NCBI RefSeq assembly: GCF_943914615.1
Contig: NZ_CALUCS010000012.1
Span: 1 to 64,000, forward strand
Origin: an uncultured Corynebacterium sp.
GTDB taxonomy: Bacteria; Actinomycetota; Actinomycetes; Mycobacteriales; Mycobacteriaceae
Length of the DNA stretch: 64,000 nt
Reading direction: 5' to 3'
Shown here: one piece after another, positions 1-6,014 of the stretch
Layout of the letters: every line of letters starts with the position of its first letter
Numbering within the stretch: the stretch's first letter is position 1
The notes under the pieces: model-generated
The model's database searches: none
What the model was told of the DNA's origin: nothing
What the model saw: only the letters and a program-made list of their open reading frames with translations
Made by a program: the position numbers and the translations under genes

Positions 1-107
1 TTGGTAGGTGAAGCCTTCAACTGCGGGCGCTGGTAGGGGCACCTGGGGTACACCCCAAACGAACACTTTGTGAATTACAAAACTTCCTGTTCACTAGGGT
101 TGATTCC

Positions 108-731
108 ATGACTAACGGAACAGAACCGTCACTACCTCTAGAGATCACTGAACAGCTGGATGCAATCCCCGGGCAGAAAGTGGGTTACGCGCGGGTAAGT
201 TCGAAAGATCAGAATCTTGAGCGCCAGATTGAGCAACTCAAAGCAGAGAAAGTCTTTACCTACTACACCGATAAGGCCAGCGGCGGATCGCGTTAGCGAC
301 CTGGTCTTAATGAGGCGATGCAGTATGTCCGCGCAGGAGATCAGCTAGTGGTCACATCGATGGATCGGTGTGCGCGTTCCTTAACGGACCTGTATGCCAT
401 CGTTGACGAGTTAGTCAGCAAAGGTGTCTCGGTAAAGTTCCTCAAGGAGGGGCAGACCTACTCAAAAGACTCCACCCCGATCGCCAAGCTAATGTTGGGG
501 TTGTTGGGGTCGGTAGCGGAGTTTGAACGCTCCATTATCCGGGAACGTCAAACTGAAGGGATCGCCCGAGCGAAGGAACGCGGTGTGTATAAGGGGCGTG
601 CTCGAGTGCTTACCGACGACCAGCTAGCTCAGGCTCGCGCGTGGGTGGCCGCAGGTGTGCCGAAAGCGGAAGTTGCACGGCGTCTCGGGGTGGGGCGGAC
701 AACGCTGTATAGCTATTTGCGGCAGCGTTGA
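108..731 (+). pseudogene. Serine resolvase gene interrupted by an amber codon
   Basis: This reads as a Tn3/IS607-type serine recombinase of about 207 codons, broken by an in-frame TAG at 294-296. The first part holds the catalytic-serine motif GYARVSSKDQ. The reading frame resumes directly after the stop with RPGLNEAM, then MDRCARSL, the helix-E region EFERSIIRERQTEG, and a C-terminal Hin-type helix-turn-helix (PKAEVARRLGVGRTTLYSYL). Both halves are in the same frame, so one CAG-to-TAG change in a usual SRQRPGL stretch explains the break. An ATG at 318 could start the second half, but that product would lack the catalytic serine. Without amber suppression the gene should be inactive. A 6-bp inverted repeat (TGGGGT/ACCCCA) lies at about 42-55, upstream of the start. 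Confidence 0.85.
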
Positions 732-885
732 GGGGTGACGTGCGGCATGCACTAAATCATTATGCTTCCTGCACCATATTCTGTACGTTGTGGAAATCGG
801 CTCGCCGACGATGGCATAAACCTGCGTCAGGCAGGGGTTCGCGTGTGTGTTTTACTGAACGCATCGAGGACGTTTGATGGAGTGC
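732..885. other. Intergenic stretch between two convergent genes of the mobile region
   Basis: This lies between the resolvase pseudogene (+) and the zinc-motif/RHH gene (-), so both read into it. A short inverted repeat (CCTGC-GTCAG-GCAGG, about 820-834) is present, but it has no T tract and I would not call it a terminator with confidence. No coding sequence is evident. Confidence 0.4.
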
Positions 886-2376
886 CTAATGTAGATACGA
901 TTTTATTGCGTCCTCAATGACTTCAGAGAATGTTGATCCATTGGAGTTAGCATGGTCTTCGACACTGGAGACGACAGCAGGGTCGAGGAGTAGCGTAATC
1001 TGCGCTGGGCTTTTCGTCTGGGCTGTGCGTGCGGATAGCGCGTCGTTAATAGCCTGCGGTGTTGTGGTTGTGGCAAGGGGTAGCAGGTTCAAACAGTGAA
1101 GGAACACAAAGTTTGTGACGCTGTCTAGGGGGTGAGAATCGATAGGTATTTTTGAGTTTTCGACCCATGTGTCGCCATTGCATAGTCGTTGCAGGTTGCC
1201 GATAACTTGTTGCAGGGCATGATTTTCGAAATGATTCCAAGCCCTGTAACGGCCGGGATTGTCTTTGAGTCGGTAACGGCAGTAATGCACTCCAGCTTGG
1301 ATTGCGAGGAGTATGTACCGCAGGCTCGTAGTTTCTGCGGCGAGCACGACTAACTTATCGAAATCGTCTTGCTGATTCGAAGACATAGTGACTCTTCGCG
1401 TGCCTGTATTCCAGGAAATCGACACAGACTCTAGGGCTCTCTCTGCTTCCAGAAGGATGATGTGGGAGATGAGCCACTGTAGGTCTTGAACATTCTGTTC
1501 GGTAAGCTGACCGGCTTGTATTTGTGGCATCACAGTGTTGTGAAGAGTTTGCTTTTCGTACTTTTTCACCAATTTGTTCTCGTGGCCGAAAGATGGTGAC
1601 CAGAAGTTACTGACACTGACGATTGTGGTTGGATCGTCTGCGCTCCAGTGGAAATCCAACGGAGATGCGGTCGAAGTGATCTTGATCAGACCTTCTTTCC
1701 ATGCTTTAGCGATTAACAGACGCGCTAGCCAGGTGTCTTCTATATCTTCGCGTGTCCACAGCAATGCCCCTAGTTTCCCTAGTACAGACGCGCGATCTAG
1801 TAGCTGATCAAGGCCACTATCGCAGTGGCGTGCGTTGATGTCATCGATAACTCTTTGCCGCTGCTGCTCAAGTTGGTTTTTTTGGCGCTGCCGTTCTTGC
1901 GCAAGAGCTTGCTCTTGCCGCTTTTTCTCCCCGATCTGTACTCGCCGGGCGTGATAATCGGGATCGAGAACGTGGGCAACCTTGTTTTCAAAGTCATTAG
2001 TGCATTGGCGGCATTTTGCACTCTCGGATCTCTTAAATACAGATTCCACCACTGTTCGTGATGTGCAGTGTAGGGGGCCATTGCATTCGGAGCATGTGTG
2101 ACCAGTAATGGTCGCGGTGACTCCGACGCCTGCTGCGAATGCTGCGCGGGCTGCCCAGGTCTCGAAGCCAAGATCGTTTTGCTTATACACCCACTTGATG
2201 TTTTCGAGGCTGCCTTTGTGTTCCCAGTATTGCTGTCCGAGTTGTTGAAGTTCCTGGGGTGCTGATGGGTTGGTGGTGACTTGTAAGCATGGGCTGTGGT
2301 CATTATTGGTGTCGGTCATGACGCGTTCTCTCGGCAGGGCGTGTCGTGAAACGTTGTTCAAGGGCGTGGTGAGCAC
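886..2376 (-). CDS. Unrecognised protein with paired CxxC motifs, a coiled coil and a C-terminal ribbon-helix-helix
   Basis: I do not recognise the family. The longest frame begins with GTG at 2376 (496 residues). A more likely start is the ATG at 2319 (MTDTNNDHS, 477 residues), which follows a GAGAGAA stretch. In the long numbering, residues 95-98 (CSEC) and 122-125 (CRQC) form a zinc-ribbon-like pair. A Gln/Arg/Glu-rich stretch at about 150-185 looks like a coiled coil. The last 38 residues (ITLLLDPAVVSSVEDHA...) have the strand-helix-helix pattern of CopG/ribbon-helix-helix DNA-binding domains. The middle 250 residues match nothing I know. The gene is visibly more AT-rich than the core genes and lies between two resolvase copies, which suggests horizontally acquired cargo. 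A DNA-binding regulatory or maintenance role is inference only. Confidence 0.7.
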   Translation of the reverse strand: MLTTPLNNVSRHALPRERVMTDTNNDHSPCLQVTTNPSAPQELQQLGQQYWEHKGSLENIKWVYKQNDLGFETWAARAAFAAGVGVTATITGHTCSECNGPLHCTSRTVVESVFKRSESAKCRQCTNDFENKVAHVLDPDYHARRVQIGEKKRQEQALAQERQRQKNQLEQQRQRVIDDINARHCDSGLDQLLDRASVLGKLGALLWTREDIEDTWLARLLIAKAWKEGLIKITSTASPLDFHWSADDPTTIVSVSNFWSPSFGHENKLVKKYEKQTLHNTVMPQIQAGQLTEQNVQDLQWLISHIILLEAERALESVSISWNTGTRRVTMSSNQQDDFDKLVVLAAETTSLRYILLAIQAGVHYCRYRLKDNPGRYRAWNHFENHALQQVIGNLQRLCNGDTWVENSKIPIDSHPLDSVTNFVFLHCLNLLPLATTTTPQAINDALSARTAQTKSPAQITLLLDPAVVSSVEDHANSNGSTFSEVIEDAIKSYLH

Positions 2377-2593
2377 AGCCGACGGGAGTTAACGGAGTGC
2401 GTAGGGCATCCATTTTACGTGTTTTCGAGGGCACAGAGTGACATGTCTGCATGCTCAGCGTAGTCATCAGTCAGTGGTGGCGAGACACCTGTCGGATCGG
2501 CGAAAAAACAGAGAGAAAAATCGGTCACACCAGTGGCAGATCAATATGCGGTCTTCCGTTGTGACGAAAAGGATAGGCTTGTTGACTATGGCT
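2377..2593. other. Upstream region of the RHH gene, no gene seen
   Basis: About 217 bases separate the RHH gene (reading left) from the second resolvase remnant. It includes an A-rich stretch (about 2500-2520). It should hold the promoter of the leftward gene, but I cannot pick out convincing -35/-10 boxes. Short open frames here do not resemble proteins. Confidence 0.35.
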
Positions 2594-2834
2594 GATGCTA
2601 GGGCTATTGGGTTCAGTCGCGGAATTTGAACGCGCCATCATCCGCGAACGTCAAACTGAAGGCATCGTTGAGACGAAAAGCCCGGCGTATACGCCGGGCG
2701 ACCAAAAGCATTGACACAACAGCAGATTGATCAGGCTAAGGCATGGATCGCCGACGGCATCCCTAAAGCCGAAGTCGTCCGACGCCTCGGGATCGGGCGC
2801 TACACGCTGTATGAGTACCTCAATCACCGAACCC
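2594..2834 (+). pseudogene. Degenerate C-terminal fragment of a second serine resolvase
   Basis: One frame encodes GSVAEFERAIIRERQTEG, matching the helix-E region of the resolvase at 108-731. The frame is lost near 2670-2690 and homology continues in another frame as GVYAGRPKALTQQQIDQAKAWIADG, ending with the helix-turn-helix KAEVVRRLGIGRYTLYEYLNH. The catalytic N-terminal half is absent and at least one frameshift is present, so this is a relic. Its 3' end abuts the CTAG where the IS481-type element begins, suggesting the element inserted at or beside the end of this gene. Confidence 0.8.
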
Positions 2835-3821
2835 CTAGATGTACTGACCGGAGACGTTGGTCAATCGCGAGAAGGGCGGCTGGTTGCCGCAGGCCGTGTG
2901 AGGCCGGTGCTGGTTGTAGTGGTGCAGCCACGTTTCGAGTGCGTCCCGGCGCTCTTGTTCTGACTGGTAGCAGCGGGCGTAAGCCCAGCCGTCGGCCATT
3001 GTTCGATGAAAGCGCTCCACCTTGCCATTCGTCTGCGGTCGGTACGGGCGGGTGCGCTTCGGCGTGATGGACAGGGCCTCGCAGGCCTCGCGCCACAGGA
3101 AGGACCGATACGCGCCTCCGTTGTCCGACAGAATTCGCTCGATCGTGACGCCGCGTTCGGCGAACCACTCCACTGCACGGTGCAGAACCGCGACGGCGGT
3201 GACGGCTGTCTCATCGTCGTGTACCTCGGTGTATGCAACGCGTGAGTGGTCGTCGATGATCGTATGCATGAAGGCGTATCCGAGCTTCGGATTGCCCGAC
3301 GTGCCCTTCAGTTTTTCGGGAGTGACCGAGCGGTTCTTCTCGCCTTGACGGCGGCCGACGTAGCGCCATCCGCCGCCGTCAGGTATGTTCCCTAGTTTCT
3401 TCACGTCCACGTGCACCAGCGAGCCGGGGTAAGGGTGCTCGTAAGCGCGGACGGGATCCCCTGTGGCACGGTCGAGATAGGACAGCCGGTTCAGCCGCGC
3501 TGCGGTCAGGATACGGTGGGCTGTCGAAGCGGCGATGCCGAGTCGTGTGGCGAGCTGAACTGGGCCCTCCCTCAATCGCAACCGCAAGCTGACGCAGCGC
3601 ATCGATACGGCCTTGGGCGTCCTGTTCGGGGAGGCCTTCGGTCGGGACGAGCGGTCATGCATTGGCTCGCCGGCGAGGTGGCGCTCGACCCAGCGCTTCA
3701 CGGTGGGCCAGGAGACCTGGAAACGGGCGGCGACTTCGCTGATTGGCCAGCCGTCGTCAACGACAAGGCGCGCGACTTTCAGTCGGTGGCGCGGGGTGAG
3801 GGCAGCATTCGGGTGGGACAT
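2835..3821 (-). CDS. IS481-family DDE transposase
   Basis: This encodes 328 residues from the ATG at 3821, which has AAGGAG seven bases upstream. A longer frame to 3887 adds 22 residues without family resemblance. The N-terminus is a helix-turn-helix (LTPRHRLKVARLVVDDGW, then FQVSWPTVKRWVERH). The rve catalytic core follows, with Asp in LVHVDVKKLG, Asp in ILSDNGGAYRS and Glu in NGKVERFHRTM, so the DDE triad is intact. The frame runs out through the left terminal repeat, and its TAG stop is completed by the flanking CTAG at 2835-2838. It is probably active or only recently silent. Transposase genes of this family usually fill the whole element, unlike here. Confidence 0.9.
   Translation of the reverse strand: MSHPNAALTPRHRLKVARLVVDDGWPISEVAARFQVSWPTVKRWVERHLAGEPMHDRSSRPKASPNRTPKAVSMRCVSLRLRLREGPVQLATRLGIAASTAHRILTAARLNRLSYLDRATGDPVRAYEHPYPGSLVHVDVKKLGNIPDGGGWRYVGRRQGEKNRSVTPEKLKGTSGNPKLGYAFMHTIIDDHSRVAYTEVHDDETAVTAVAVLHRAVEWFAERGVTIERILSDNGGAYRSFLWREACEALSITPKRTRPYRPQTNGKVERFHRTMADGWAYARCYQSEQERRDALETWLHHYNQHRPHTACGNQPPFSRLTNVSGQYI
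2840..2862 (+). repeat. Left terminal inverted repeat of the IS481-type element
   Basis: Twenty-three bases beginning TGTACTGACCGG, paired with 5361-5383 at 20 of 23 positions. The repeat lies within the 3' end of the transposase frame, and CTAG precedes it at 2835-2838. Confidence 0.8.
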
Positions 3822-3841
3822 GTCTGAGCTCCTTGACAGAA

Positions 3842-3876
3842 CGAAGGGTCGACCATCGTGTGTGGCCGACCCTTCG
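3842..3876. terminator. 10-bp inverted repeat between the VOC gene and the transposase
   Basis: CGAAGGGTCG at 3842-3851 pairs perfectly with CGACCCTTCG at 3867-3876 around a 15-base loop. It lies downstream of the leftward VOC gene and just upstream of the transposase ribosome-binding site. It could end VOC transcription or sequester read-through transcripts from the transposase start. The tail is only weakly U-rich. Confidence 0.5.
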
Positions 3877-3908
3877 AGAACGAACATAGCTGGTAGGGTT
3901 CGTGCAGG

Positions 3909-4274
3909 TCAGTCCACCGGGGAGACCCGGATGAGATTGCCGTCGGGGTCGGTGATCACGAACGTGCGACCGAAGACATCGTCGTGCGGCTCCTCCACGA
4001 CGTGGACTCCCTTCGAGACCCAACTCGTGAAGATCTCGTCAACTGCGGACGCTGGTCCCGGCACCATCAGCCCGACCTCGCACGTGCGAGGGGTGCTTGG
4101 GACCGCGTGCTCGCTGCGTCCTGTCCACAGCGCGAACAGAATGCCGGGGGCAACCTCGAAAGCAACGTAGCGGGGGCTGGTGAAGGTCGGTTCGATCTCG
4201 AACAGATCGCTGTAAAAGGCCGTGGCTGCTTCGGCGTCACGGACGTAGATCAGGAACAGGTTGGGTGCGGGCAT
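3909..4274 (-). CDS. VOC-family (glyoxalase/bleomycin-resistance-like) protein
   Basis: This 121-residue protein has the paired beta-alpha-beta-beta-beta modules of the vicinal oxygen chelate superfamily. The first begins NLFLIYVRDAEAATAFYSDLF. The second begins CEVGLMVPGPASAVDEIF and ends with the family signature FVITDPDGNLIRVSPVD. Members include glyoxalases, dioxygenases and drug-binding proteins for bleomycin or fosfomycin. The residues here do not tell which. It lies inside the IS481-type element and is divergent from the WYL regulator across 95 bases, so the regulator plausibly controls it. As a passenger gene it may give tolerance to a toxic small molecule, which is inference. Confidence 0.85.
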   Translation of the reverse strand: MPAPNLFLIYVRDAEAATAFYSDLFEIEPTFTSPRYVAFEVAPGILFALWTGRSEHAVPSTPRTCEVGLMVPGPASAVDEIFTSWVSKGVHVVEEPHDDVFGRTFVITDPDGNLIRVSPVD

Positions 4275-4369
4275 AGAACGCTCCTCAGGTCGTTAGGTTC
4301 TCGGTACCGCACCAGTTGACCGCCTAATCAAGACAAAACCTGTCACCTTTTCTGCGAAGATTAATCAGT
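4275..4369. promoter_or_regulatory. Divergent promoter region, VOC gene and WYL regulator
   Basis: These 95 bases separate two divergent starts inside the mobile element and must hold both promoters. TTGACC at about 4316 and the AT-rich stretch GATTAATCAGT directly before the regulator ATG are candidate elements. A WYL-family regulator commonly acts on its own divergent promoter. I see no clear palindrome. Confidence 0.4.
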
Positions 4370-5335
4370 ATGAAGGCTTCGAGGCTGCTGCACATCTTAC
4401 TGCTCCTGCAGACACGTCAGCGCATTACCACCACCGAGCTTGCCGAGCGTCTGGAGGTGTCCCGGCGGACTGTGCTGCGGGATGTCGAGGCGCTCTCGAC
4501 GGCAGGTGTTCCTGTTTACGCCGAACGTGGGCGGAACGGTGGGATCGTCCTGCTCCCCGGTGCACGGCTCAACGCATCTCACCTGGAACCGCCGGAGCTG
4601 GAGGCCCTCTCCGTAGCTGGCTTGGACAGCGCGCAACTTGAGCGCTTAGGACTGTCTGCCGTGCGGGAATCGGCCGCGCGCAAGATCGCCGCCCGCCAGA
4701 TCGCAGCGCCCGAGTCCCCGGCCCTGCCGCGACTGGCGGACCTGGTCCTGGTGGACAACAACGCGTGGCTTGCCCACTCGAAGACGGAGGTGGACGTAGC
4801 GGATTTAGCATCAGCGCTGCGCCACCGACGCCGGATGCGCATCCAATACCGGCGCAGCGCCGAAAGACAGGCCACGACGCGGGTGGTCGACCCGTACGGA
4901 ATCGTGGCGAAATCAGGCCGCTGGTACCTCATCGCCGACGACCAGGGGACCGGCCGGCTATACGCCCTGGAACGCCTCTCGGCCTACGAGACACTCGATG
5001 CACCAGCTGTCCTCCGCCCAGATCAGACCCTCCGCACCATGTGGGCTGCGTTGAAGGAACGCACGGAAAGGCCAGGTCAGGTGAGCGTGACCGTCCGTCT
5101 CCGAGAAAGTCGTCTCGACCTGGCACGGCGTATCCTCGGCACCCGCATCCACGAGATCTCCGACACAGAAAATGGCTGGTGCGCGGTCGTCGTCCGCTAC
5201 CCCGACATCGAGTCAGTGCGTCAGCTCCTCCAGTTCGGTGACCACATCGAGATACTCACCCCGGAAACAGCCCGCGAACGCATCCGTCAGCTCGCCAAGG
5301 ACCTAACTGAAAGACATTCGACCCCAACTTCATGA
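4370..5335 (+). CDS. WYL-domain transcriptional regulator (YafY/DeoR-type HTH)
   Basis: The protein has 321 residues. Residues 1-55 form a winged helix (LLQTRQRITTTELAERL, EVSRRTVLRDVEALSTAGVP) ending in the wing RGRNGGIVLLPG. The WYL domain covers about 145-220 (RMRIQYRR, DPYGIVAKSGRWYLIA, with the WYL tripeptide in GRWYLIADD). A WCX-like C-terminal domain follows (VTVRLRESRLDLARRIL). Such proteins sense ligands, some of them nucleic acids, and control stress or defence genes. It is divergent from the VOC gene and fully inside the IS481-type element. Its high GC content resembles the transposase rather than the AT-richer resolvase region. Confidence 0.9.
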   Translation: MKASRLLHILLLLQTRQRITTTELAERLEVSRRTVLRDVEALSTAGVPVYAERGRNGGIVLLPGARLNASHLEPPELEALSVAGLDSAQLERLGLSAVRESAARKIAARQIAAPESPALPRLADLVLVDNNAWLAHSKTEVDVADLASALRHRRRMRIQYRRSAERQATTRVVDPYGIVAKSGRWYLIADDQGTGRLYALERLSAYETLDAPAVLRPDQTLRTMWAALKERTERPGQVSVTVRLRESRLDLARRILGTRIHEISDTENGWCAVVVRYPDIESVRQLLQFGDHIEILTPETARERIRQLAKDLTERHSTPTS

Positions 5336-5360
5336 CTGGTAGGAGGCGCACCCCGCCGTC

Positions 5361-5383
5361 GATCAATGTCCCCGGTCAGTACA
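5361..5383 (-). repeat. Right terminal inverted repeat of the IS481-type element
   Basis: The reverse complement begins TGTACTGACCGGGGAC and matches the left end (2840-2862) at 20 of 23 positions. CTAG at 5385-5388 lies one base outside. Confidence 0.78.
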
Positions 5384-5441
5384 GCTAGTGCTCGCGAGGT
5401 GTGCGCTTGCTGGACGCTGGCACTAGCGACGCAGCCTGTGC

Positions 5442-5600
5442 CTACACGTCAGCGTCAATGCGCTCAAGAGCGCGATAGATCGTCGGCCGTGAAACTTTGA
5501 AGTTGCGCGCCACCGCACTGACGGACTTACCGCCCTCGATAAGGTCTTTAGCCACTTGCGCCTGCTCGTCGCTGAGCTTCGGCTTGGGGTCGGCAGTCTC
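5442..5600 (-). pseudogene. C-terminal HTH remnant of a third resolvase/invertase
   Basis: Reading leftward, the frame ends PKLSDEQAQVAKDLIEGGKS then VSAVARNFKVSRPTIYRALER, the DNA-binding tail typical of Hin/Tn3 serine recombinases. The frame stays open upstream to about 5792, but that part (for example RRFSGHCLVIARTAATKERH) shows no recombinase catalytic motifs, so the domain seems detached from its catalytic half. It differs in sequence from the other two resolvase copies. It lies between the right end of the IS481-type element and the initiator tRNA. Confidence 0.65.
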
Positions 5601-5732
5601 ACCCCCGAGATAAATAGGCAGATCTCCCCCGAACTGCCGGCTCCCGTGGCGTTCCTTCGTTGCTGCCGTCCTAGCAATCACTAAGCAATGCCCCGAAAAC
5701 CTGCGCCGCGTCGTTGGGGCGTCGCAGTTACG

Positions 5733-5785
5733 TTTGGTGCAGGATTTTGACCCTAGTGCACCACGTAGTGCACCAAATGGTGATC
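5733..5785. repeat. Repeat cluster beside the tRNA gene, candidate recombination site
   Basis: TAGTGCACCA occurs twice (5754-5763 and 5766-5775). TTTGGTGCA (5733-5741) is inverted relative to TGCACCAAA (5769-5777). CACCA-AA-TGGTG forms a further short palindrome. Dense direct and inverted GTGCACC units 60-110 bases from a tRNA 3' end resemble the arm or core sites of site-specific recombinases. Function is not demonstrated. Confidence 0.45.
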
Positions 5786-5797
5786 CGAGCACAAAAT

Positions 5798-5833
5798 GAA
5801 GAAGACCCCTACCAGCATTTACACTGGTAGGGG
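5798..5833 (-). terminator. Rho-independent terminator of the tRNA gene
   Basis: On the minus strand, CCCCTACCAG and CTGGTAGGGG form a perfect 10-bp stem with an 8-base loop, followed by TCTTCTTC. It begins 12 bases after the tRNA 3' end. Confidence 0.8.
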
Positions 5834-5844
5834 CCTTATCTTAG

Positions 5845-5918
5845 TAGCGGGGGCTGGATTCGAACCAACGACCTCTGGGTTATGAGCCCAGCGAGCTACC
5901 GAGCTGCTCCACCCCGCG
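5845..5918 (-). tRNA. Initiator tRNA-fMet (CAU)
   Basis: The 74 bases on the minus strand fold as a tRNA. The anticodon loop is CTCATAA (anticodon CAU), and the anticodon stem carries the three G-C pairs GGG/CCC that mark initiators. The acceptor stem is CGCGGGG against CCCCGCU, leaving an unpaired C1-U72, another initiator hallmark. The T loop GTTCGAATC is present and CCA is not encoded. The mobile region begins on its 3' side, a common place for integrated DNA. Confidence 0.95.
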
Positions 5919-5971
5919 ACGAGTGCTGTACGCCATCGCGTCAGCGACTCCCCTACTGTAACGCAGAGCTT

Positions 5972-6008
5972 GGATAAAGTGAAATCGCCTGTTCAAGGGC
6001 GATTTCAC
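5972..6008 (-). terminator. Terminator downstream of the UPF0182 gene
   Basis: GTGAAATCGCC and GGCGATTTCAC form a perfect 11-bp stem with an 8-base loop. On the minus strand it is followed by TTTATCC. It starts seven bases after the UPF0182 stop codon and separates that gene from the tRNA. Confidence 0.8.
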
Positions 6009-6014
6009 CGGGGA

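Larger units (their letters stand above)
2840..5383. mobile_element. IS481-type element of 2.5 kb carrying two passenger genes
   Basis: The left end starts TGTACTGACCGGAGAC at 2840. The right end, read on the opposite strand from 5383, starts TGTACTGACCGGGGAC. The 23-bp repeats match at 20 of 23 positions. CTAG lies one base outside each end (2835-2838 and 5385-5388), fitting the NCTAGN target preference known for some IS481 relatives. Inside are an IS481-family DDE transposase, a VOC/glyoxalase gene and a divergently read WYL regulator. A plain IS481 element is about 1 kb, so roughly 1.5 kb here is passenger DNA. An alternative is a decayed composite element whose right-hand copy has been reduced to its end. 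Confidence 0.75.

Noticed and set aside
2438..2629. A 63-codon plus-strand frame before the second resolvase remnant
   Set aside because: No ribosome site, no recognisable motif and an implausible composition.
3907..3916. GGTCAGTCCA as an alternative internal right end of the IS element
   Set aside because: It matches the terminal repeat over about ten bases with one mismatch, but the match stops there, it overlaps the VOC stop codon, and no CTAG follows.
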